Below are positions 45,398 through 54,250 of a stretch of DNA of 64,000 bases, piece by piece. This DNA is from Paenalcaligenes hermetiae (lineage in GTDB: Bacteria; Pseudomonadota; Gammaproteobacteria; Burkholderiales; Burkholderiaceae_B). Both the position numbers and the translations under genes were made by a program. Within the stretch, counting starts at the first letter, position 1. Each line of letters opens with the position of its first letter. The notes under the pieces are model-generated. The model did no database searches and was not told where the DNA came from. It worked only from the letters and a program-made list of their open reading frames with translations. The stretch is from positions 496,001-560,000 of the forward strand of contig NZ_BAABKD010000009.1 in assembly GCF_039543645.1 (NCBI RefSeq), written 5' to 3'.

Positions 45398-45408
45398 GTA
45401 CCGGCTCA

Positions 45409-46443
45409 TTAAGCCTGCTGTTGTTTCAGTAGGTCTAGTGCTACGTCAACAATCATGTCTTCCTGACCTCCCACCATGCGGCGGCGACCAAGCTCGACCA
45501 AAATATCCACGGTTTTTAGACCGTAACGCTCAGCAGCGACTTCGGCATGACGTAAGAAACTAGAATATACACCGGCATAACCTAATGCTAACGTCTCACG
45601 GTCAACACGAACGGGACGATCTTGCATGGGGCGTACGATATCATCGGCCGCATCCATCAAGGTGTACAAATCCGTACCATGATTCCAACCCATGCGCTCT
45701 GCGGCAGCAATAAAGACTTCTAGCGGAGCGTTACCCGCCCCTGCACCCATACCGGCTAAACTGGCATCCACGCGATCGCAGCCTTCTTCTACTGCAACGA
45801 TGGAGTTCGCTACGCCCAGCGATAAGTTGTGGTGAGCGTGAATCCCCGTTTCGGTTTCTGGTTGCAATACTGCTTTCACAGCACGGAAACGATCACGCAC
45901 ATCATTCATGTTCATCGCACCGCCCGAGTCCACAATATAAATACATGTGGCACCATAGCTTTCCATTTTCTTGGCTTCTTGTGCTAGGTTTTCTGGTGTG
46001 GTGAGGTGGCTCATCATCAAGAAACCTACCGTATCCATGCCCAGCTCGCGCGCAAAAGCAATGTGTTGAGCCGAAATATCGGCTTCAGTACAGTGAGTAG
46101 CTACACGTACCACACGAGCGCCTGCGTTATACGCGTCTTTTAGATCATCAATGGTACCAATACCTGGTAGTAGCAATGTGGCAACTTTAGCGTGCTGAAC
46201 CTCATCAGCTACCGCTTCAATCCACTCTAAGTCTGTGTGTGCGCCAAAGCCATAGTTAAAGCTAGAGCCTTGTACCCCATCACCGTGCGCCACTTCGATA
46301 CTATCGACTTTAGCTTGATCTAGGGCACGCGCAATACGACGCACGTCTTCAACGCTGTATTGATGACGTACAGCATGGCTACCGTCACGTAAGGTGACAT
46401 CTGAAATATAAAGTTTTTTCCCTGTGTTCATACTGTTACCCAT
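45409..46443 (-). CDS. mhpE: 4-hydroxy-2-oxovalerate aldolase
   Basis: Splits 4-hydroxy-2-oxovalerate to pyruvate and acetaldehyde. Class II aldolase with VTLRDGSHAVRHQYS (metal/substrate Arg-Asp), HAHHNLSLGVANS (metal His pair) and the C-terminal communication domain. It should form a channelling complex with the dehydrogenase encoded just upstream. The ATG at 46443 overlaps the mhpF stop as TGATG; GTG 46446 and ATG 46431 are alternatives. About 344 aa, normal. Confidence 0.96.
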   Translation of the reverse strand: MGNSMNTGKKLYISDVTLRDGSHAVRHQYSVEDVRRIARALDQAKVDSIEVAHGDGVQGSSFNYGFGAHTDLEWIEAVADEVQHAKVATLLLPGIGTIDDLKDAYNAGARVVRVATHCTEADISAQHIAFARELGMDTVGFLMMSHLTTPENLAQEAKKMESYGATCIYIVDSGGAMNMNDVRDRFRAVKAVLQPETETGIHAHHNLSLGVANSIVAVEEGCDRVDASLAGMGAGAGNAPLEVFIAAAERMGWNHGTDLYTLMDAADDIVRPMQDRPVRVDRETLALGYAGVYSSFLRHAEVAAERYGLKTVDILVELGRRRMVGGQEDMIVDVALDLLKQQQA

Positions 46444-47387
46444 CACACGTTAAGAATGGATTGTGCCATGCGCTCGGCGGTGGCCAAGGCGGCGGACGTC
46501 ATAATATCCAAGTTACCGGCATAAGCGGGTAGATAGTGCGCCGCCCCCTCTACCTCGAGGAATACCGAGGTTTTTAAACCACTGAACTGACCTAAACCTG
46601 GAATGGTTAAAGGCTGATCGGCGGGAATGCGCTCAAACTGTACTTTTTGTTTGAGACGATAACCAGGCACATACGCTTGAACAGCTGCCACGGTAGCTTC
46701 AATGCTTTTTTCTACCGCCGCCTCATCCGCGTCCTCGGACAAAACATATACTGTGTCACGCATAATGACCGGAGGCTCGGCGGGGTTCAAAATAATGATC
46801 GCTTTACCTTTGGTCGCGCCACCAATTACCTCAATCGCCTTTGAGGTGGTTTCGGTAAATTCATCAATATTGGCACGCGTACCAGGCCCAGCAGACTTAC
46901 TTGCAATGGAGGCTACAATTTCCGCGTAGTGAACTTTTGCAACATTGGAAACGGCCGCCACAATAGGAATTGTTGCTTGGCCGCCACAGGTCACCATGTT
47001 CACATTAAGCTGATCAATGTGCTCCTCAAGGTTTGCCACCGGCACACAATAGGGGCCAATGGCTGCAGGGGTTAGGTCCACCATGCGAATGTTGGGCTTT
47101 AGCTCACGCAAAAACTTATCGTTTTTAATATGGGCACTGGCCGCTGTTGCATCAAAAACGATATCGATGTCTTTAAAAACATCCATTTTGGCAAGCCCTT
47201 CTACGCCCTCATGCGTAGTCGCCACGCCCATGCGCTGCGCACGCGCCAAGCCGTCGGAATTGGGGTCAATACCCACCATCGCTCCCATTTCCACGTGCTT
47301 GCCGTTGCGTAGCACTTTAATCATCAAATCGGTACCAATATTCCCGGACCCGATGATGGCAACCTTGAGTTTTTTACTGGCACTCAT
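46443..47387 (-). CDS. mhpF: Acetaldehyde dehydrogenase (acylating)
   Basis: Converts acetaldehyde, NAD and CoA to acetyl-CoA, ending the lower meta-cleavage pathway. The Rossmann motif is IIGSGNIGTDL and the catalytic Cys is in VTCGGQATIP. FDATAASAH and SKSAGPGTRANIDEFT are family signatures. Length 314 aa is standard. It lies between the CoA ligase and the aldolase. Confidence 0.96.
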   Translation of the reverse strand: MSASKKLKVAIIGSGNIGTDLMIKVLRNGKHVEMGAMVGIDPNSDGLARAQRMGVATTHEGVEGLAKMDVFKDIDIVFDATAASAHIKNDKFLRELKPNIRMVDLTPAAIGPYCVPVANLEEHIDQLNVNMVTCGGQATIPIVAAVSNVAKVHYAEIVASIASKSAGPGTRANIDEFTETTSKAIEVIGGATKGKAIIILNPAEPPVIMRDTVYVLSEDADEAAVEKSIEATVAAVQAYVPGYRLKQKVQFERIPADQPLTIPGLGQFSGLKTSVFLEVEGAAHYLPAYAGNLDIMTSAALATAERMAQSILNV

Positions 47388-47389
47388 TC

Positions 47390-49243
47390 CTATTCTCCAG
47401 TTTCTTCCGTAATTAAAATTACCGCGGGATCAAGAGGCTCAGCGAACAGTCGCTTCACATCGTCCGCGCGATAACTGATGGCCATGCGCTGGTTGATATA
47501 ACCTTTATCTGTGATCTCTCCGATCTCGATATTCGGCGCAGAATTTAGCAGTAAAAGACGGCGTGCATGACGTGACGATGCCTTATTTTCGGCATAATGG
47601 CGCTTCATCCCTTTTAACAATGCTTGGCGCACCGCTGGGACTTGAGCCAGCTCATCGGCGTGCATGGTTTCCCCTTCTGGTCCAGCTAGCTCACGCAAAG
47701 CAGGGGTTGGGAATGCCAATACTCCGATTTCACTTCGATCGTGCCCACAGATCACACAGTCAGAAACATAGGGAGCCAAAGCACTCACTAGCGCAGGACG
47801 CAACGTCCCTACTGACACCCACGTACCTGTGGTCAGTTTAAAGTCTTCTGTGACACGACCATTAAACACAATGCCTTTTTCTGGATGCGCTTCGTCTAAC
47901 AAATACCCAGCATCACCAATCATATAGAAGCCATCGCTATCAAAAGAGCGAGCGGCTAGCTCTGGATCATTCAGGTATTCGGTAAAGACCGAAGGCCCTT
48001 TCACACGCATCTCCAGCTTATCGCCAGAAGGGATAAACTTGATCTCAATCCCAGGAACTGGCAAACCTAAATTACCTGGTTTATCAATACGGAAATGCAC
48101 GTTCGTTAGTACAGGCGTGGTTTCTGTCGCTCCCCACTCCGAAGTGAAGAACAACGGCGTATCACGCACAGTACTAGCGACTTTATGGATGCGATCCCAT
48201 GTATTTTGAGGAAGCGCCGCAGCGGCATAGAACAAGGCATCTAAATCAGCAAATAATGCCTCGGCTAACTCTGGGTCTTTCTCGATATAAGGTAACAACA
48301 CATCATAGCCACGAGGCACATTAAAGAACATCGTGGGGCGTACATACTTAATATTTTCAATGGTACGCTCAATACGACCCGGCATAGGTAAGCCGTCGTC
48401 AATATAAAACGAGCCGCCATTACGCAACACCATATTAAAGTTATGGTTTGCGCCAAAAGTATGACTCCAAGGCAACCAGTCTAATACTCTAAGTTTTCGA
48501 TTATCGAGGAAACGCCAGCACTGCGCAATCATCTGCTGATTTGAGCAAAGCATCTTGTGCGTATTGACGACCACCTTTGGTTCACCTGTTGAACCCGAGG
48601 TCAACAAATAACGAGCATGGCTCTCACCGGTTAGGGCATAAAACGCCTCCATCACTGCCGGTGTTTCTTTGCTGTTATAGAGTTGATCGATGTGAATAGA
48701 ACCAGGGATGGCTTCTGGATCCTGTCCGACAATAATCGGACAGGACGGTTTAACACTTAGTAGCGATGGCGCATAGTCTTCACCATGGCTCACAAAAATC
48801 GCACCAGGATTAAAAGACTTTAAAATCGCCGTCAGCTTCGTGTAGTCTTTACGACCTTTAGAGTAAGCGACCGACACCGTTCCAATCGGAACCCCCACAT
48901 GCATAGCTGCCAGTGTCAGCATGGCATGATTTAGGTCATTACTCGAAAGAACGACAAGTGGTTGCGCAGAGCTTAAGCCCATATCTAATAGCCCCTGCCC
49001 CAAGCGCCCCACAATGTCGCGTACTTGAGCATAGGTTAATTCACGCCAACCATCACCATCTCGCTCAGCAAAATAAATGGCATCTGGGGTCTCTTTAGCC
49101 CACTTTTCTAGCCATTCACCTACGCAACGCGCATAGGGCCCTAGCGGCTCGGGCGAACGTAAGATAAACCCACCGTTATCTAAATGTTCTACTTCTACAC
49201 GCGCCGGAGCGAGTTGGCTCTCATCATCGAAAAAACTTTGCAC
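47390..49243 (-). CDS. Feruloyl-CoA synthase-like acyl/aryl-CoA ligase
   Basis: Adenylate-forming ligase that activates a carboxylic acid as a CoA thioester. The AMP-binding motif is LLTSGSTGEPKVV. LPWSHTFGANHNFNMVLRNGG and FTSEWGATETTP are of the feruloyl-CoA synthase type, followed by MIGDAGYL and the C-terminal half. Length 617 aa fits that subgroup. The start is GTG at 49243 with AGGAG 8 bp upstream. In the operon it follows the hydratase after 119 bp. It could activate the aromatic acid or the acid released by the C-C hydrolase; sequence cannot decide. Confidence 0.88.
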   Translation of the reverse strand: MQSFFDDESQLAPARVEVEHLDNGGFILRSPEPLGPYARCVGEWLEKWAKETPDAIYFAERDGDGWRELTYAQVRDIVGRLGQGLLDMGLSSAQPLVVLSSNDLNHAMLTLAAMHVGVPIGTVSVAYSKGRKDYTKLTAILKSFNPGAIFVSHGEDYAPSLLSVKPSCPIIVGQDPEAIPGSIHIDQLYNSKETPAVMEAFYALTGESHARYLLTSGSTGEPKVVVNTHKMLCSNQQMIAQCWRFLDNRKLRVLDWLPWSHTFGANHNFNMVLRNGGSFYIDDGLPMPGRIERTIENIKYVRPTMFFNVPRGYDVLLPYIEKDPELAEALFADLDALFYAAAALPQNTWDRIHKVASTVRDTPLFFTSEWGATETTPVLTNVHFRIDKPGNLGLPVPGIEIKFIPSGDKLEMRVKGPSVFTEYLNDPELAARSFDSDGFYMIGDAGYLLDEAHPEKGIVFNGRVTEDFKLTTGTWVSVGTLRPALVSALAPYVSDCVICGHDRSEIGVLAFPTPALRELAGPEGETMHADELAQVPAVRQALLKGMKRHYAENKASSRHARRLLLLNSAPNIEIGEITDKGYINQRMAISYRADDVKRLFAEPLDPAVILITEETGE

Positions 49244-49315
49244 TTCGGGTCTCCTGTTAGTAAATGCACTCGCACCTACTATCTGTTTTCAATCTCTATC
49301 GGTGAGCCAACCCCC

Positions 49316-49337
49316 ATAGCCAGACAATGCTGGCTAT
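49316..49337 (-). other. Intergenic hairpin between hydratase and CoA ligase genes
   Basis: Arms ATAGCCAG (49316-49323) and CTGGCTAT (49330-49337) in the 119-bp gap, the widest inside the operon. No T-tract follows on the coding strand, so it may be an mRNA processing or stability element rather than a terminator. Confidence 0.4.
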
Positions 49338-49362
49338 AGAAAGGGCGACAACCAAAAATAAC

Positions 49363-50148
49363 TTAGATAAATTGACAGCTCACCTCGCCTAAGCGAGTTA
49401 AGCGTAGCTGTAAATGATCACCAGCTTGTACAGGCACCATGGGACCCAAGGCACCCGACAACAGCACATCACCGGCTTGCAACGGACGACCGACTTCGAC
49501 CATCGTACGCGCTAGCCATAAACACGCATCTAACGGGTTGCCTAGACAGGCCGCACCCACACCCATTGCCGCGGTTTGGCGGTTTTTGTTTAACACCATA
49601 CCTTCGAGGCTTAAATCTAATTGATGTAAACGAGTGGGGTTTTTACCCAAAACATACGATGCCGCCGATGCATTATCGGCTACCGTATCCGAAATAGTGA
49701 TCTTCCAGTCTTCGATCGCAGAGTCCACGATTTCTAGCGCAGGCACCACATATTCCACAGCACGGATCAGCTCTGCCATCGTGACATCTGCATGGGTAAT
49801 GTCTTTACCCAATACAAAAGCGATTTCCCCTTCGGCTTTAGGAGCAATCAGTTTGGTGCTATCAATTTCAGCTCCATCTAAATACTCCATGTCCGCAAAC
49901 AGCATGCCAAAATCGGGCTGATCCACCCCAAGCTGCTGTTGCACGGCCACCGACGTCAAACCGATTTTTCGTCCTACTAGACGCGCCCCTGCATCCAAAG
50001 CGCGCTGTGTATTGATTTCTTGGATCGCGTAGGCATCTTCAATAGAAGTAATACCAAAACGCTCAGAAATGGGGCAACAAGGGCGAGCTAAACGGCGGGA
50101 TTCAGCAATAACACTTGCGGCGGCTTCAATGTTTGATTGATTGGTCAT
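49363..50148 (-). CDS. mhpD: 2-hydroxypenta-2,4-dienoate (2-keto-4-pentenoate) hydratase
   Basis: Adds water to 2-hydroxypenta-2,4-dienoate to form 4-hydroxy-2-oxovalerate. Family features are GRKIGLTS, MLFADMEYLDG, PKAEGEIAFVLGKDI with metal-binding Glu residues, and PALEIVDSAIEDWKI. Length 261 aa is typical. It links the C-C hydrolase product to the aldolase. Confidence 0.94.
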   Translation of the reverse strand: MTNQSNIEAAASVIAESRRLARPCCPISERFGITSIEDAYAIQEINTQRALDAGARLVGRKIGLTSVAVQQQLGVDQPDFGMLFADMEYLDGAEIDSTKLIAPKAEGEIAFVLGKDITHADVTMAELIRAVEYVVPALEIVDSAIEDWKITISDTVADNASAASYVLGKNPTRLHQLDLSLEGMVLNKNRQTAAMGVGAACLGNPLDACLWLARTMVEVGRPLQAGDVLLSGALGPMVPVQAGDHLQLRLTRLGEVSCQFI

Positions 50149-50162
50149 AAATTTCTCCAGAC

Positions 50163-51143
50163 TTAAAATGTACGGGCTAAGCTGCTTCGATATTCGGCTT
50201 CTAGCTCATCGACCAGCTCGGCCGCAGTATAAAGCGATTTGATCTGCCCTACACCATGCCCGGCAGACCAAATGTGCTTCCAGGCCTTCGTATCGGCCGC
50301 CATATTGCCAGAAAAATCAATTTCCGCTGCCTTCGCTACCGAAGGGTCAACTCCAGCTTTCTCTAAAGAAGGAACAAGCCAGTTTGCCATCACGCCACTG
50401 ACCGATTTACTCGCCACCACGTCTTCCATTTTTGATTCGAGCAACATTTGACGATAACCGTCGGATACCATGCTCTCTTTAGCAGGTATTAAACGTGTCC
50501 CAATCAAAACAAAGTCATAGCCTAAAACACGAGCCGCATGAATATCTTTACCATTAGACACCCCACCGGCTAAGCCAACCGGGCCGTCCCAAAATTCGCG
50601 CACTTCAGCTAAAAAAGAAAAGGGGTTGTACTTACCTGTATGACCACCGGCTCCTGCACAGACCAAAATCAAACCATCTACGCCAGCATCCGCCGCTTTA
50701 CGCGCCATCGTAGGCGTAATCACATCTGCCATCACCAAACCACCGTACTCATGCACAGTAGATAACACGCGCTTAGGCGAACCTAAAGCTGTCGTCACAA
50801 TTGCTGGTTTATAGCGTTTGACAAGCTCCACTTCAGCATCAAAGCGATCATAAGTAGAGTGAACAATCATGTTCAGCAACCAAGGATAGCTTTTGCCTTG
50901 GTTTTTTTCAGGACCTAGCTCCGCAGAGATATGCGCTAGCCATTGATCTAGTTGCTCTACCGTACGCGCATTCGGAGCTGGAATACTACCTATAATGCCA
51001 GCTTTAGAGCTAGCAATCGTTAGCTCGGGGCTTGAAACTAAGAACATCGGTGCCGCCACAGCAGGTAAGCGCTGTGATTGTAGAAGCTTCAATAATTGGG
51101 CTTGCAATTCGGCACGACTTAGGGTGTTTAGATTCACACTCAT
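50163..51143 (-). CDS. NMO/2-nitropropane dioxygenase-family flavoprotein
   Basis: FMN-binding TIM-barrel enzyme of the nitronate monooxygenase family. PAVAAPMFLVSSPELTIASSKAGIIGSIPAPN is the N-terminal phosphate-site pattern (residues about 28-60). CAGAGGHTGKYNPFSFLAEVR carries the catalytic His in GGHTG, and LAGGVSNGKDI binds FMN phosphate. Length 326 aa. Its reaction in this pathway is not obvious; relatives include enoyl reductases and nitronate oxidases. It lies between the diol dehydrogenase and hydratase genes in the operon. Confidence 0.85.
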   Translation of the reverse strand: MSVNLNTLSRAELQAQLLKLLQSQRLPAVAAPMFLVSSPELTIASSKAGIIGSIPAPNARTVEQLDQWLAHISAELGPEKNQGKSYPWLLNMIVHSTYDRFDAEVELVKRYKPAIVTTALGSPKRVLSTVHEYGGLVMADVITPTMARKAADAGVDGLILVCAGAGGHTGKYNPFSFLAEVREFWDGPVGLAGGVSNGKDIHAARVLGYDFVLIGTRLIPAKESMVSDGYRQMLLESKMEDVVASKSVSGVMANWLVPSLEKAGVDPSVAKAAEIDFSGNMAADTKAWKHIWSAGHGVGQIKSLYTAAELVDELEAEYRSSLARTF

Positions 51144-51166
51144 TCAGACTCCTGATGGGATTAAGA

Positions 51167-51961
51167 CTAACCAGCGGCTTTACGGATCTCCCAGCCCCCA
51201 TCACTATGAATAATGTGAGCGGTTGTTAGACCCGAGTTTTGTTTAGAAGCTAATAATACATAATGCCCTGTGTGATCCTCGGGGTTAGCAATTCGTTTTA
51301 AAGGCACAGCCTCGGCGGCAGCCTGTTCAAACCCAGGGATTTCATTTAAAGGAACACTACGTTTATTTAAGCCCTCTAGGCTTTTCATTGGTGTGCTGGT
51401 TGCACCGGGAGACACCCCATTCACACGAATATCAGGAGCTAGCTCATAGGCCAGTTGGCGAATCATCCCCACCAATGCATGCTTGGCTGTAACATATAAA
51501 ATGCCACCCCCACCAGCATAAAATGCACTATTAGATAAGGTAAAAATCATTGAGCCTTTGCTCTGTCGCAAAGGCTCAATCGCACAACGCGCTCCTAACA
51601 AATACCCTTGCACGTTAACGGCAAAAAGTTTCTGAAAGGATTCTTCCAGCTTCTCCGGCTCGATTCGATCCAAACGAGTGAAATAATCGAATACGGCTGC
51701 ATTCGCAACAAAGGTGTCTAGACGTCCAAAAGTCTCCACAGTTGTATCAACAGCACGCTGATTATCTTGATAACGAGTTACGTCACCCTGTATGGTTACG
51801 ACCGCATCGCCCAGCTCCTCTTGGAGCTGCTGCAATGCGGTGGCATCACGAGCCATAACACCGACTTTGGCGCCTTCAGCCACATAACGACGCACAATAG
51901 CGCTACCAATACCACCGGTTCCGCCTGTGACCAAAGCTACCTGTCCGTCTAGCCACCCCAT
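51167..51961 (-). CDS. cis-dihydrodiol dehydrogenase-like SDR
   Basis: Short-chain dehydrogenase predicted to aromatise the cis-dihydrodiol to a catechol with NAD. The NAD motif is TGGTGGIG, the NNAG equivalent is VANAAVFD, and catalytic Ser-Tyr-Lys are in SNSAFYAGGGGILYVTAKHAL (a 21-residue region, 143-163 approximately, given here by its key residues Ser, Tyr and Lys). The C-terminal PGATSTPM is typical. Length 264 aa. The call of diol dehydrogenase rests on its position directly after the dioxygenase beta gene. Confidence 0.87.
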   Translation of the reverse strand: MGWLDGQVALVTGGTGGIGSAIVRRYVAEGAKVGVMARDATALQQLQEELGDAVVTIQGDVTRYQDNQRAVDTTVETFGRLDTFVANAAVFDYFTRLDRIEPEKLEESFQKLFAVNVQGYLLGARCAIEPLRQSKGSMIFTLSNSAFYAGGGGILYVTAKHALVGMIRQLAYELAPDIRVNGVSPGATSTPMKSLEGLNKRSVPLNEIPGFEQAAAEAVPLKRIANPEDHTGHYVLLASKQNSGLTTAHIIHSDGGWEIRKAAG

Positions 51962-51971
51962 TGCTATTTCC

Positions 51972-52496
51972 TTATAAGAACGTGTTGATGTTTTTGCATA
52001 AAAGCGTTGCGTTCGGGATCAAAATCTTACGGCGCAAGATCTTGAGCTCACCCTCCACACGACGCAATACGTCTTCTCGGCGTGCCGCAATTTCAAAATG
52101 CTCATTCAAACCACGGCTGCGTACGCTGAAAATGCAAGAATGCACCACGAACTCGTCTTCGTTTTCGCCAGCAAAAACCTCTACATTAGAAACAATGTGT
52201 ACGTTTCGGGTAGGTGGGTTTTCTGCCCAAGCGGTAGCTTGCTTAAAACGCTCAACACGACGGGTCAAATCACGTAAGTGGTCATCAAAATACGCCATGT
52301 GATCCGCTGAGTACTGGCCTAACTTGTCTTCACGACGACGGTTTTCAATACCAGGCATCCAGTAGTGAACCTCTTCGTGCATCAAAGCCAACCAGTCGTC
52401 CCACTGCTCTGTATCAAGCAAACGGGCCTCACGGTACAAAAACGCTTTGACTTCGCGCTCGACTTCTAGCGCAACTAATTCATTTTTTACAGTCAT
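51972..52496 (-). CDS. Ring-hydroxylating dioxygenase, beta (small) subunit
   Basis: Structural subunit of an alpha3beta3 Rieske oxygenase. The NTF2-like fold shows EVKAFLYREARLLDTEQWDDWLALM and HEEVHYWMPGIENR near the N-terminus, then the beta sheet with HIVSNVEVF. Length 174 aa is standard. It lies 12 bp after the alpha gene. Confidence 0.95.
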   Translation of the reverse strand: MTVKNELVALEVEREVKAFLYREARLLDTEQWDDWLALMHEEVHYWMPGIENRRREDKLGQYSADHMAYFDDHLRDLTRRVERFKQATAWAENPPTRNVHIVSNVEVFAGENEDEFVVHSCIFSVRSRGLNEHFEIAARREDVLRRVEGELKILRRKILIPNATLLCKNINTFL

Positions 52497-52508
52497 GAAA
52501 CCCTCCGA

Positions 52509-53855
52509 TTACTTGAGCTTACCGTTATTACGATCAGGCACATCCTTCCAGCTTTCGGACTGGAGCATGTCTTTCCAACGCTGGTAGAAAGCACGGGAGT
52601 TCGCTTCGTTAATTTGGCCTTTAAATACGTTGCCAGGCAGCTCGGAGTCAGGTAGGTAAGTGTTCATACCCAACCCAACATAAAGGTCTTGGTAGCGGGT
52701 AACGACGCCACGGCTCGTTTTGGTGCAGTATTCCCAGTTTTCACCGTCATCCATTTCAAACACGCCAGTAGGTGAGAACGTCATCATGGCACCACGACGC
52801 CAGAGCTCTTTAATACGCTCAGGCGCATTTTTGTTTACGACTACCCATGTATAAAGCTCGATCTTATTGGGACCACGAGGCTGCCACACACGAACCGTGT
52901 TCTGACCTGGTAGGAAAGAGAAGTTAGGGAAAATCGTGCAAGACGAAATCGCACCTGTTAGCTGCGCGCGGAACTCGCCTAAACGCTCAGCCACTTTGGG
53001 GCGTAACTCGTGCAAGTATTTATTGATTTCACGCTCACCTAAAACGGCCGCGTTACCAATCCCATCGGTAGCAAACTCATAACCATGACCGTTCCAGTTC
53101 ACAGCATAAGATTCAGGTAGCTCACCTACGTTAACCACAGGGCCGCCGAGCATAGCACGTGCCGCTGAGTCGTGTGTCCAACCACCATGTAGAATATCGC
53201 CCACAAAGTTTTCTGCAGCGACTTTCCAGTTACACTCGTAGGTAGAACGGATACATCCACCTAAGAACTCTGTGCCCCCCTCGTCCATATCAAATATCAC
53301 ATCGAGATACCATGTGATTGGACCTAGGTACTCCTCTAAAGAGGGTGCCTCGGGGTCAAAGGTAGCAAAAACCAAACCTTTGTATGAGTCCACTTGTGCA
53401 ACTTCACGTAAACCGTGCTTAGACTTATCAAAGCCAGACTCTTCATAGGCTTTGGATTCGTGCATACCGCGTAATGCCCCATCAGGACCAAAAGCCCAAC
53501 CGTGATAGTTACAAACAAAACCACGCGCATTACCGGCCTCGGCAAAACAAACCTTGTTACCACGGTGAGGACAGGCGTTAATCAACACCTTGATGGACAT
53601 GTCCTTTTGACGCACGACGATCACCTCGTCCTCGCCCATCGTGGTGGTGAGGTAATCACCGGGTTTAGGTAGTTGCGACTCATGGGCCACAAATAACCAA
53701 CAACGAGCAAAAATTTTCTCTAGTTCTTGCTCATAAATTTCCTGGTCCCAAAAAATCTTACCAGACAAGCGACCTTCTTCCATATTGCAAAGGTTGTCTA
53801 AACCTTGCATAACAGGAGTGGTCTCAATGGGTTTTAAGTTGATAACCTTGCTCAT
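52509..53855 (-). CDS. Ring-hydroxylating dioxygenase, alpha (catalytic) subunit
   Basis: Catalytic oxygenase adding both atoms of O2 to an aromatic ring. The Rieske site is CPHRGNKVC with CNYHGW. The mononuclear iron site is NFVGDILHGGWTH (Asp, His, His), with the third carboxylate ligand probably in MDDGENW. Length 448 aa is normal for toluene/biphenyl/naphthalene-type enzymes. The substrate pocket cannot be read reliably. It lies 41 bp after the ferredoxin gene. Confidence 0.96.
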   Translation of the reverse strand: MSKVINLKPIETTPVMQGLDNLCNMEEGRLSGKIFWDQEIYEQELEKIFARCWLFVAHESQLPKPGDYLTTTMGEDEVIVVRQKDMSIKVLINACPHRGNKVCFAEAGNARGFVCNYHGWAFGPDGALRGMHESKAYEESGFDKSKHGLREVAQVDSYKGLVFATFDPEAPSLEEYLGPITWYLDVIFDMDEGGTEFLGGCIRSTYECNWKVAAENFVGDILHGGWTHDSAARAMLGGPVVNVGELPESYAVNWNGHGYEFATDGIGNAAVLGEREINKYLHELRPKVAERLGEFRAQLTGAISSCTIFPNFSFLPGQNTVRVWQPRGPNKIELYTWVVVNKNAPERIKELWRRGAMMTFSPTGVFEMDDGENWEYCTKTSRGVVTRYQDLYVGLGMNTYLPDSELPGNVFKGQINEANSRAFYQRWKDMLQSESWKDVPDRNNGKLK

Positions 53856-53896
53856 AATTCCTCGATAGCAAATCAGATGGAACGACCGATTACGGT

Positions 53897-54250
53897 TTAA
53901 ATGGGGCTGCTGTCATCGCTGGCAGCTTCTTCTGCCTCTGCGCTTAGGTCCGCATAAACCTCATCACCTTCTAACTCAACGCGATACGTACGCAAATCGC
54001 GCTCACAAGGGAATGTCACTGCCTTGCCACTTGGGATATGGAACTGCCCCCAATGCACAGGACATGTGATGAGGTCATCATCAATATCCCCTTCGGCCAA
54101 AGAGGCCGTTGCATGCGTGCAAAGGTCTGCTGTTGCATAAAACGTACCCTCAAGGTTGTATACACAAATATCACCAACCTCTTCGTTGGGTACACGCTTC
54201 ATTTCGCCGGGAGCTAACTCATCGGCTTTGCATAAAAAAACTTTAGACAT
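53897..54250 (-). CDS. Rieske ferredoxin of the dioxygenase system
   Basis: Electron carrier between reductase and oxygenase. Cluster ligands are in CTHATASL and CPVHWGQFH. Length 117 aa; the final residues are an acidic, Ala-rich tail longer than in most such ferredoxins. It overlaps the LigB-like gene by one base. Confidence 0.94.
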   Translation of the reverse strand: MSKVFLCKADELAPGEMKRVPNEEVGDICVYNLEGTFYATADLCTHATASLAEGDIDDDLITCPVHWGQFHIPSGKAVTFPCERDLRTYRVELEGDEVYADLSAEAEEAASDDSSPI

